Shown here: positions 55,875 to 61,949 of the stretch, piece by piece
How the letters are laid out: every line of letters starts with the position of its first letter
Numbering within the stretch: position 1 is the first letter of the stretch
DNA from: a virus
DNA: 61,949 bases
IMG/VR virus record: IMGVR_UViG_3300015245_000719
Location: 1 to 61,949 of that record
Direction: 5' to 3' (one strand)
Notes under the pieces: model-generated
Seen by the model: only the letters and a program-made list of their open reading frames with translations
What the model was told of the DNA's origin: nothing
The model's database searches: none
Made by a program: the position numbers and the translations under genes

Positions 55875-56243
55875 GTGAGAAACATGATTCTGTATCTGCT
55901 CTACACCATGGCGGTGTGGCTAGGCGTGGTGGCGCTCATCTTGATATGCGCGCAGGCCGCCAAGGCGGACACGATGTTCGTCAAGAACGGCGGCGGCGGA
56001 TGGATGGTGCTGTTCGAGCACAAGTGCACCATCAAGGAGTTGGACGCCGAGGGCCGGAAGGAAGTGTACTCGTTCACCCGCGACGAGGAATTCTTCGGCT
56101 GTTGGGCTCTGGTGGACGGGCTGGTCACCGTCTACTGGATGGACGGCGACACCACTGTCGCGCCGTTCTCGCAGTTCAGGACGCTCCAGCCGTGGATGAT
56201 TCCCTATCAAGAGTACCTGGAAGTCCATGCGCCGGCTCGCTGA
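55875..56243 (+). CDS. Exported or membrane protein, unknown
   Basis: A 122-residue protein starting at GTG 55875 with GCCAGGAGGC upstream. A signal peptide or TM spans residues 5-28 (ILYLLYTMAVWLGVVALILI), followed by AQAAKADT as a possible cleavage site. The mature part is soluble (GGWMVLFEHKC and FFGCWALVDG with two Cys). Periplasmic location is inferred. It may be a moron that modifies the host envelope. Confidence 0.66.
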   Translation: MRNMILYLLYTMAVWLGVVALILICAQAAKADTMFVKNGGGGWMVLFEHKCTIKELDAEGRKEVYSFTRDEEFFGCWALVDGLVTVYWMDGDTTVAPFSQFRTLQPWMIPYQEYLEVHAPAR

Positions 56244-56334
56244 CATCGCCGCCGCTATTTTCTGCGCGCCGAGCCGCGTGCTCGACTCGTTCTTCGGTCT
56301 GATCGAAACCTACAAACGCATGAGGGGGTTCTGA
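56227..56334 (+). CDS. Tiny protein, 35 residues
   Basis: ATG 56227, overlapping the previous gene by 17 bp. Sequence MRRLADIAAAIFCAPSRVLD then FFGLIETYKRMRGF, an amphipathic helix pattern. It is part of a run of coupled small genes. Weakly supported. Confidence 0.4.
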   Translation: MRRLADIAAAIFCAPSRVLDSFFGLIETYKRMRGF

Positions 56335-56335
56335 A

Positions 56336-56470
56336 ATGCCACCGCTTTTTCTTCGCTACGTCTGGTACATCCCGTTCCTCTCCGCCGTGTGGCTAACCAA
56401 GCGTGACACACAGGAGATCTACACGCGGGGGTTCTACATCTTCGGCGTCCGGGTGGGCGTGTGGTCGTGA
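56336..56470 (+). CDS. Small hydrophobic protein, 44 residues
   Basis: ATG 56336 follows one base after the previous stop. Hydrophobic residues 4-20 (LFLRYVWYIPFLSAVWL) may insert in the membrane. The stop overlaps the start of the outer-membrane-like protein gene (GTGA). Possible membrane helper. Confidence 0.5.
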   Translation: MPPLFLRYVWYIPFLSAVWLTKRDTQEIYTRGFYIFGVRVGVWS

Positions 56471-57003
56471 GGGTCATCTACGCCATCCTCGTCTACGTCG
56501 CCGTCATCGTGGCGATAGTGTTCGGCGCTTCGAGCGTCGCGCACGCCGACACCTGGGTATCGCTCGGAGGCGTCTCGCATCACTTCGAGCGCTCCACGCC
56601 GCACAACGAGGAGAACTACGGCATCGGCCTCGAGCAGGACACCAGCGTTGCGCACCTGCGGCTGATCGTCGGCGAGTACAAGAATTCCTTCTGGCGGGAG
56701 TCGTTCTACGCCGGCTTCTCCTACACGCCGCTGTCGTTGGGGCCTGTGCGCTTCGGCCTCATGGGAGCAGCCCTAACAGGCTACGGGAACATGACCTGCG
56801 AGACGCACCAGTCTGGACCAACCGCCACCGCGAGCCCAATGACCACCACCACCACGAGCTGTGCCTACCACGAGCGCGTGCGCGCCTACGGCGTCCCGTT
56901 CGCGCAGATCGAGGGCGAGCGCTTCGGGGTCAACATGCTCGCCGCTCCGCCCATCGCAGGCAAGGGCGGCGTCGTGGCCGTCCAGTTCAAGGTGAAGTTC
57001 TGA
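56467..57003 (+). CDS. Secreted beta-barrel-like protein
   Basis: About 178 residues. A signal peptide is visible (YAILVYVAVIVAIVFGASSV, cleavage near AHADT). The mature part has beta strands ending in aromatic residues: EENYGIGLEQD, NSFWRESFYAGFSY, GPVRFGLMGAALTGYG and a C-terminal strand VVAVQFKVKF. This pattern fits a small outer-membrane barrel and partly resembles PagP-like lipid A acyltransferases, but the catalytic His/Asp/Ser set is not clear. As an early secreted protein it could alter the host surface. Start at GTG 56467 (GTGA overlap). Confidence 0.65.
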   Translation: MRVIYAILVYVAVIVAIVFGASSVAHADTWVSLGGVSHHFERSTPHNEENYGIGLEQDTSVAHLRLIVGEYKNSFWRESFYAGFSYTPLSLGPVRFGLMGAALTGYGNMTCETHQSGPTATASPMTTTTTSCAYHERVRAYGVPFAQIEGERFGVNMLAAPPIAGKGGVVAVQFKVKF

Positions 57004-57254
57004 TGAAAGCGACAGTCGTGAACCTGGACGATACCCCGGTCGAGATCATCGCCGAGAGCATCAAGACCGTCGCGGATGGTGTCCGCAAGCTGCGCGCAGG
57101 GCCGCTCAGCGACCGCGCTCTGCTCCTGCTGATCCAGCACGCCGCGCCGCGCGATCGCCGCGGGCAGACCGTCTCTCTCGGAGAGATCAAGCGCGTGTTC
57201 GACGGGATAGACTCGCTCGAGCACGAGTACCTGAAGAAGAAGCCTAAGTCATGA
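57003..57254 (+). CDS. Unknown 83-residue protein
   Basis: Starts at ATG 57003 (TGATG overlap). An alpha-helical protein with a PVEIIAESIKTVADGVRKLR segment and RALLLLIQHAAPRDRRGQTV in the middle. Its C-terminus is basic (YLKKKPKS). No family recognised. Confidence 0.66.
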   Translation: MKATVVNLDDTPVEIIAESIKTVADGVRKLRAGPLSDRALLLLIQHAAPRDRRGQTVSLGEIKRVFDGIDSLEHEYLKKKPKS

Positions 57255-57373
57255 GCGCGAAGCAGACCTACGACAAGAAGGACCCGCGCTTCCCGTGGAC
57301 CGCGCGTCAGCGCCGGCGCCTGACTGGCTCGCGCAAACAGCGCAAGGTCACGCGCCACGATAAGAAGCGCTGA
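57251..57373 (+). CDS. Highly basic small protein, 40 residues
   Basis: Starts ATG 57251 (ATGA overlap). About 45 percent of residues are Lys or Arg (ARQRRRLTGSRKQRKVTRHD). It probably binds nucleic acid. It ends at the ATG of the nuclease gene (TGATG), so it is coupled with it and may be a nuclease cofactor. Confidence 0.55.
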   Translation: MSAKQTYDKKDPRFPWTARQRRRLTGSRKQRKVTRHDKKR

Positions 57374-58515
57374 TGGCCGCGCTACCCGAGAAGCAGTTCA
57401 CCACCGTTGTCAAGATCTACGAGCACTGGTCCAAGGCGACGAACCAGGACCCGAGGCCGCACCTGGGCGCGTCCATCATCGGCAAGGAATGCCGGCGCGC
57501 CCTTTGGTACGACTTCCGGTGGGCGACGCGGCGCGTGTTCGAGGGCCGCATGCTGCGCCTGTTCGACACGGGGCAGCGCGAAGAGGGGCGACTCGTCGCC
57601 GACCTGCGCAACGCTGGCGTGACGGTGTACGACCGCGATCCGGAGACCGGCAAGCAGTTCCGGTTCCTGGACCACGGAGGCCACTTCTCCGGCTCAATGG
57701 ACGCCTCGCTCAAGGGACTCGTCGAGGCGCCCTCCACCTGGCACGTAGGCGAGTTCAAGACCCACAACACCAAGTCGTTCGACGCGTTCAAGAAGAACGG
57801 GGTGAAGGCGTCAAAGCCGGTGCACTGGCACCAGATGAACACCTACATGGGCTGGTCCGGCATGAAGCGCGCCGCCTACTTCCCGGTATGCAAGGACAAC
57901 GACGAGATCGACCTCGAGCGCGTCGAGTTCGACAAGGACGCCTTCGAGCTGGACCGGGCCAAGGCCAAGACCATCATCGAGGCGCCGGAACCGCTCTCCA
58001 AGATCTCGGAGGACCCGTCCTTCTACGAGTGCAACCTCTGCGACCACAGGGGCACATGCCACGGCGGTCGTGCCCCGGCCATGAGCTGCCGCACCTGCGC
58101 GCACTCCACGCCGATCACCGACCAGCCTGCGCGCGAGGAAGCGCCCTGGGGCTGCGCTCGGTACGGGTGCTCCCTCAGCTACGCGGAACAGCTCAAGGGC
58201 TGCGTGACGCACGTGTTCATCCCCGCGCTGCTGCCCTGGGCCGAGCCGCTTGTGGCCGGCGACGATTGGGTGATCTACCGGAACAAGCTGAACGGCCGCA
58301 ACTTCTGCAACCACAGGCGCGTCGCTGACGAGCCCTTCCCTGATGGATTGGAAGGGGCGCTCGTCGAGCACGGCGTCATCTGCATGTACTCGAGCGCCGA
58401 GCTGAACGGCTGCCCGCCAAGGCTCGTCGGCGACCCGGGCGTGGACGCGCTCAAGGTCGAGGCTGACGCCACCGTCAAACCGCAACCACAGGAGATCGCA
58501 CGTGAACCCGCATGA
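57373..58515 (+). CDS. Cas4/RecB-like PD-(D/E)XK nuclease
   Basis: A 380-residue protein. The nuclease core has D110 (GSMDASL) and E127-x-K129 (WHVGEFKTHN). An early Cys in GKECRRALWYD (C40) and three later Cys in YECNLCDHRGTC have the one-plus-three spacing of the iron-sulphur cluster in Cas4/AddB-like nucleases. A C-terminal extension has more Cys (CRTCAHS, GCARYGCS). It could be a DNA exonuclease for recombination with the Sak4-like ATPase. No Cas genes are present. Confidence 0.84.
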   Translation: MAALPEKQFTTVVKIYEHWSKATNQDPRPHLGASIIGKECRRALWYDFRWATRRVFEGRMLRLFDTGQREEGRLVADLRNAGVTVYDRDPETGKQFRFLDHGGHFSGSMDASLKGLVEAPSTWHVGEFKTHNTKSFDAFKKNGVKASKPVHWHQMNTYMGWSGMKRAAYFPVCKDNDEIDLERVEFDKDAFELDRAKAKTIIEAPEPLSKISEDPSFYECNLCDHRGTCHGGRAPAMSCRTCAHSTPITDQPAREEAPWGCARYGCSLSYAEQLKGCVTHVFIPALLPWAEPLVAGDDWVIYRNKLNGRNFCNHRRVADEPFPDGLEGALVEHGVICMYSSAELNGCPPRLVGDPGVDALKVEADATVKPQPQEIAREPA

Positions 58516-59218
58516 ACTCACCGGACTGATCAAAGCATTTCACGAAAACGCGGGCTTCGAGGAATTCCCAAAGATCCCGCGGCTGTCCCGCACGTGCACC
58601 GTGACCGAGAAGCTGGACGGCACGAACGCGCAAATCCTCATCGAGGAGCCTCTTCCCGGCGTGTTCGTCACGCGCTTCGGGTCGCGCTCCCGCTGGCTCA
58701 TGCCCGGAAAGGAGCACGACAACTACGGGTTCTGCGCGTGGGGCGACGCTCACCTTCAGCAACTCATCGCCGGGCTCGGAGCGGGACGCCACTACGGCGA
58801 GTGGTGGGGCGGCGGCATTCAACGCGGGTACGGCCTGAAGGAGAAGCGCTTCAGCCTCTTCAACACGGGCCGGTGGGCCGAGCCCGACGCAATCCTGGGC
58901 CTGGACGATCCGCGCACGCCAGCGCCGAAATGCTGCTCGGTAGTGCCGGTGATCTACGAGGGTCCGTTCGACACCGCTGCGGTCGATGCCGCGCTCGACG
59001 GCATGCGCCGCTGCGGCAGCTACGCGGCGCCTGGGTTCATGCGCCCCGAGGGCATCGTCGTGTACCACCACGCGATGAACGGCTACTTCAAGAAAACGCT
59101 GGAGAAGGACGCCGCTCCGAAATCCAACGCGTTCGACGACGCGCTATTCGACGGCATCCTCGAGTTCGGCAGGCACGCAGCCCAAGGCAGCGGTCGCGGT
59201 CGCGTGGAGCTGCCGTAG
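58502..59218 (+). CDS. RNA ligase-like nucleotidyltransferase
   Basis: A 238-residue protein with the ligase motif I K37-L-D-G-T-N (TVTEKLDGTNAQ). HYGEWWGGGIQRGYG and KRFSLFNTGRW fit motif III/IIIa, RPEGIVVYH fits motif IV, and YFKKTLEKD fits motif V. The family (RNA_ligase, PF09414-like) seals nicked RNA, often tRNA cleaved by host defence. It starts at GTG 58502, overlapping the nuclease gene by 14 bp. A polynucleotide kinase partner is not visible in the window. Confidence 0.84.
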   Translation: MNPHELTGLIKAFHENAGFEEFPKIPRLSRTCTVTEKLDGTNAQILIEEPLPGVFVTRFGSRSRWLMPGKEHDNYGFCAWGDAHLQQLIAGLGAGRHYGEWWGGGIQRGYGLKEKRFSLFNTGRWAEPDAILGLDDPRTPAPKCCSVVPVIYEGPFDTAAVDAALDGMRRCGSYAAPGFMRPEGIVVYHHAMNGYFKKTLEKDAAPKSNAFDDALFDGILEFGRHAAQGSGRGRVELP

Positions 59219-59340
59219 GAATTCCGCTGGACGGCCGCGCCCGGTCGTAGACGAGTACCCGTTTAGCGGCGGGGCTCTAAGGGCGCTAGGGGTTGACCGA
59301 TCCCCACGTGAACAAACCAAAACGGCTCTCAGTAGGCGTA

Positions 59341-59389
59341 GGTGGCGGCGCTAACTCTTGACCTTAGTTTTGGTCGCGTTGCCGCCACC
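59341..59389 (+). other. Structured RNA element upstream of nucleotidase
   Basis: GGTGGCGGC (59341-59349) pairs with GCCGCCACC (59381-59389). Inside it AAC pairs with GTT and GACC with GGTC, giving a 16 bp stem with small internal loops and an 8 nt AT-rich loop. It lies 29 bp before the start codon at 59418. No T-run follows. It could be a leader regulatory hairpin. Confidence 0.5.
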
Positions 59390-59417
59390 GCCGCCGAACG
59401 GACAACTGGAGATTTGA

Positions 59418-60011
59418 ATGAGCATAGTGAAGCGGTGGGGCATCGACATCGACGGCGTGATGTACCAATGGGACAAGACCGCGCGCTACATGTTGCGCGA
59501 GATCCTTCCGAACAGCCCCTACAAAAAAGACGGTCCGCTCGGGACCGAGTGCACGCACTGGAACTACATCCAGGACAACGTTCACGCCGACGACTGGAAA
59601 TGGCTGTGGAAGGAAGCCGTGCGGCTAGGGCTGTTCCGCCACGGGCATCTATATCCCGGAACGATCAAGGCGATCCGCAAGCTGGCAGAGCTAGGCGATG
59701 TCGTGGTGATCACGCACCGTCCGAAGCAGGCCGTAACGGACACGCTGGCGTGGTTGGCCTACCAGCAGCTCCCGCTCGCAGGCATTCACGTGCTGACGGA
59801 CCAAGAGCCGAAGTCAAGCGTCGTTCCGCAGTGCGACGTGTACCTGGACGACAAGCCGGAGAACTGCGAGGACCTTGCCGCGAACACGAAGGGCCGCGTG
59901 TTCATGTGGGACAGGCCGTGGAACCAGCACTCCACGTTCTCGCCGCGTATTCACTCGTGGGGCCAGTTCGAGCGTTGCGTGATGGACGTTTTCTACAGGA
60001 CTGGAACATGA
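59418..60011 (+). CDS. 5'(3')-deoxyribonucleotidase-like HAD phosphatase
   Basis: A 197-residue HAD-fold protein with IDIDGVMYQWD (nucleophile D10, acid D12) near the start, VVVITHRPKQA (motif II Thr) and CDVYLDDKPENC (motif IV). The pattern fits 5'-nucleotidases of the NT5C type. It would release nucleosides from dNMPs. It is followed by genes for dNTP-cleaving enzymes, so the set probably controls nucleotide pools. Confidence 0.83.
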   Translation: MSIVKRWGIDIDGVMYQWDKTARYMLREILPNSPYKKDGPLGTECTHWNYIQDNVHADDWKWLWKEAVRLGLFRHGHLYPGTIKAIRKLAELGDVVVITHRPKQAVTDTLAWLAYQQLPLAGIHVLTDQEPKSSVVPQCDVYLDDKPENCEDLAANTKGRVFMWDRPWNQHSTFSPRIHSWGQFERCVMDVFYRTGT

Positions 60012-60466
60012 ACGCGCTCGACCAGAAGCTCAGCAACCCGAAAGACGTTATCGGCAGCGACAAGCTGCCTCTGCACCTTATCCCGACCCCGGCGCTCGCC
60101 GAGGTGGCGCTCGCCTTCCTCGAGGGCGCTCTCAAGTACGGCACCGCCAACTGGCGCGTCGCCGGAGTGCGCGCGTCCATCTACCGCAGCGCGGATCAGC
60201 GCCACGGGCAGAAGTGGTGGAACGGCCAGAACCGAGACCCCAAGACCAGGGTTCACCACCTCGCGTCCCTGATCGCCTGCTACATGATCGTGCTCGACGC
60301 GGAACTGGCTGGAAAGTTGACCGACGACCGTCCTCCGTCCTTGGACGCAGCGGCGCATATCGACGCGCTGGAGACCACCGTCAAGCACCTGAAGGAGCTG
60401 TTCAAGGAGCACAACCCGCACCACTACACGATCGCCGACACGCAGACCAAGCCGGAGCCAGCGTGA
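60008..60466 (+). CDS. dATP/dGTP diphosphohydrolase-like protein (DUF5664)
   Basis: A 152-residue protein with HLIPTPALAEVALAFLEGA, KYGTANWRVAG, RHGQKWWNGQNRDPKTR and HHLASLIACYMI. The pattern matches the family annotated as dATP/dGTP diphosphohydrolase N-terminal domain (PF18909 from memory), HD-like helical bundles that act on purine dNTPs. The start is ATG 60008 (ATGA overlap). The following gene encodes a MazG-like enzyme. Confidence 0.8.
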   Translation: MNALDQKLSNPKDVIGSDKLPLHLIPTPALAEVALAFLEGALKYGTANWRVAGVRASIYRSADQRHGQKWWNGQNRDPKTRVHHLASLIACYMIVLDAELAGKLTDDRPPSLDAAAHIDALETTVKHLKELFKEHNPHHYTIADTQTKPEPA

Positions 60467-60759
60467 TGACGACGGACATCAACTTCATCGCGCGCCAGCA
60501 CCACGCCTGGGTGGAGCTCATGGGCTGGCACAAGAGCGGCACCGTACTAGAGCGGCTTGCCCTCGTCGCTTCTGAAGTAGGCGAAGCTGTCAACGAATGC
60601 AGGGGAGAGAAACCCACTCCGGCATTCGGCTCAGAGCTGGCAGACATAATTCTTCGCGTCCTAGATTTGGCCGAGTGCCACGGCATAGACATGGCCGAAG
60701 AGATCGGCGCGAAGATGGTCCTCAACGAGCATCGCGGAAATCGCGGACGCCTGAAGTGA
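60466..60759 (+). CDS. MazG-like NTP pyrophosphohydrolase
   Basis: A 97-residue MazG-fold protein. RLALVASEVGEAVNECRG has the E-x2-E metal motif, and GSELADIILRVLDLAECHG has a second acidic pair (E/D) on a helix. MazG proteins hydrolyse dNTPs or ppGpp to monophosphate plus pyrophosphate. The ATG overlaps the previous stop (TGATG). It ends at the helicase start (GTGA). Confidence 0.85.
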   Translation: MTTDINFIARQHHAWVELMGWHKSGTVLERLALVASEVGEAVNECRGEKPTPAFGSELADIILRVLDLAECHGIDMAEEIGAKMVLNEHRGNRGRLK

Positions 60760-61949
60760 ACCTCCGCGGCTACCAGCGTGAGGCCATCGACGGCCTCTAT
60801 ACGTGGTTCGCCTCGAAAGAGGGCAACCCGCTCCTCGTGCTCCCGACAGCGGCCGGGAAGAGCGTCATCCAGGCCAAGTTCACCCATGAGGCGATCGACC
60901 TGTACCCGAGTACCAGGGTCCTCCTGGTCTCGCACGTAAAGGAGCTGCTGGAGCAGAACACGCACAAGCTGCTTAAGATCTGGCCCGAGGCCCCCATCGG
61001 CATCTACAGCGCGGGGCTCGGCAGCCGCGACGTCGGCTACCAGATCACCGTGGCAGGCATCCAGAGCGTGCACCGCCGGGCCGCAGAGCTAGGCGCGTTC
61101 GACCTGGTGATGGTGGACGAGTGCCATCTGATCCCGCCGGCAGGCGACGGCATGTACCGGCGCTTCATGGTGGAGCAGCGCGCCCTCAACCCGAAGGTCA
61201 AGGTCATCGGCATGACGGCCACGCCCTACCGCCTGAAAACTGGACGGCTGGACAGTGGCGACGAGAAGCTGTTCGACGGCGTGGCCTACGAGGTGACCGT
61301 TCGCCGGCTGATTGACGAAGGCTTCCTGTCGAACCTGATCTCCAAGCGCGGCCTGGTCACGCCCGACCTGTCCGGCGTGGGCACGCGCGGCGGCGAGTTC
61401 ATCCCCGACCAGCTCAACGACGCCATGGACAAGGGCGCCCTCACCACCGCGGCGGCTGACGAAATCGAGAAGCTGTGCAAGGACCGCCGCAGCTGGATCA
61501 TCTTCTGCTCCGGGGTCGAGCACGCGCACCACGTCCGCGACGAGTTCCGCCGGCGCGGGTACGCCGCGCAGACCGTCACGGGCGATACACCGGACCGCGA
61601 GCGCGCTGACACGCTGGCTAAGTTCAAGTCCGGCGACATCCGCGTCCTCACGAACTGCGACGTCCTCACCACCGGATTCGACGCTCCGCCCATAGACGCT
61701 CTGATCATGCTGCGTCCCACGAAGAGCGCTGGCCTATACGTCCAGATCGTCGGCCGTGGGATGCGCCTCTCGCCGGAGACGGGTAAGAAGAACTGCCTCG
61801 TGCTCGACTTCGCCGGGAACATCGAGCGCCACGGCCCGATCGACCAGGTTCAGGTCCGCGACCGCCCCGGGCCTGGCGAGCCCGGCGTCACGGGAGCGCC
61901 AGTCAAGGCGTGCCCGGAGTGCCAGACCATCGTCCCTATCAGCGTCATG
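60756..61949 (+). CDS. SF2 DNA helicase, cut by window end
   Basis: Starts at GTG 60756 (GTGA overlap) and reads open to the end of the window (398 codons, no stop). Walker A is LPTAAGKS (residues 29-36), DECH is in MVDECHLIPP, motif III is MTATPYR, and motif VI is QIVGRGMRLS. The pattern is the UvrB/RecQ-like DEAD/DEAH phage helicase. A zinc ribbon begins just at the cut (ACPECQTIV, with the second Cys pair expected beyond). Probably a replication or recombination helicase. Confidence 0.88.
   Translation, partial: MNLRGYQREAIDGLYTWFASKEGNPLLVLPTAAGKSVIQAKFTHEAIDLYPSTRVLLVSHVKELLEQNTHKLLKIWPEAPIGIYSAGLGSRDVGYQITVAGIQSVHRRAAELGAFDLVMVDECHLIPPAGDGMYRRFMVEQRALNPKVKVIGMTATPYRLKTGRLDSGDEKLFDGVAYEVTVRRLIDEGFLSNLISKRGLVTPDLSGVGTRGGEFIPDQLNDAMDKGALTTAAADEIEKLCKDRRSWIIFCSGVEHAHHVRDEFRRRGYAAQTVTGDTPDRERADTLAKFKSGDIRVLTNCDVLTTGFDAPPIDALIMLRPTKSAGLYVQIVGRGMRLSPETGKKNCLVLDFAGNIERHGPIDQVQVRDRPGPGEPGVTGAPVKACPECQTIVPISVM

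Noticed and set aside
57373-58515. CRISPR-Cas association of the Cas4-like nuclease
   Set aside because: No CRISPR repeats or other cas genes are visible in the window. Phage Cas4-like nucleases commonly serve recombination.
60008-60759. Claim of 2-aminoadenine (Z) DNA
   Set aside because: Only DUF5664-like and MazG-like genes are present. PurZ and DatZ are not seen in the window, so base modification cannot be claimed.
1-61949. tRNA or rRNA genes
   Set aside because: I saw no cloverleaf-like sequence with a T-arm in the gaps by eye. A tRNAscan-SE run would be decisive.

Overview
This window is most of the genome of a GC-rich, temperate, tailed bacteriophage of the podovirus type. The likely host is a Gram-negative proteobacterium. 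The evidence is a P22-like portal, an N4-gp56-type major capsid protein, a terminase pair, holin and endolysin, a repressor/Cro-like switch, a primase-helicase, and one giant virion protein of about 4530 residues that starts with a lytic transglycosylase domain. From memory, this layout (about 62-64 kb, one giant virion ORF, temperate podovirus) resembles the Burkholderia Bcep22/BcepIL02 group. That placement is inference and no search was run.

Layout. (1) Positions 210-40389, minus strand, form the late virion block. Read in transcription order (right to left) it holds terS, a membrane protein, a small protein, a zinc metallopeptidase, a zinc-knuckle protein, terL, the portal, head/fibre-like proteins, scaffold, a CsrA-like protein, major capsid protein, decoration and head-tail adaptor proteins, a membrane protein, an HslV-like Ntn hydrolase, a metallophosphoesterase, endolysin, holin, tail proteins, a 2OG oxygenase plus cupin pair, internal virion proteins and the giant polyvalent protein. 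A small lipoprotein gene (1-219) faces it. (2) Positions 40390-41019 are a 630 bp non-coding divergent control region. (3) Positions 41020-48477, plus strand, form a tightly packed early/accessory operon of small, often zinc-ribbon proteins, ending with a SleB-type wall hydrolase and a minimal tyrosine recombinase. (4) Positions 48371-52440, minus strand, form the lytic replication operon: Cro-like protein, prim-pol/helicase, a likely origin (DnaA box plus iterons, 49877-50160), an unknown protein, RusA resolvase and a winged-helix-like protein. (5) Positions 52441-53353 are the switch region, with a repressor, its terminator, and a convergent gene whose product resembles the repressor C-terminus. 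(6) Positions 53354-61949, plus strand, form the recombination and nucleotide-metabolism operon: Sak4-like ATPase, DUF669-like ssDNA-binding protein, secreted/membrane morons, Cas4-like nuclease, RNA ligase, 5'-nucleotidase, dATP/dGTP diphosphohydrolase-like protein, MazG-like protein and an SF2 helicase cut by the window end.

The most interesting signal is regulatory. A palindrome of form ATRCA-N4-TGYAT occurs at promoters of the Cro-like gene, the recombination operon (near match), the HslV-like gene and a tail gene, and a near match covers the primase start codon. At several of these promoters the -10 box lies only 4-11 nt before the ATG and there is no normally placed Shine-Dalgarno. This suggests one phage repressor regulon that uses nearly leaderless mRNAs.
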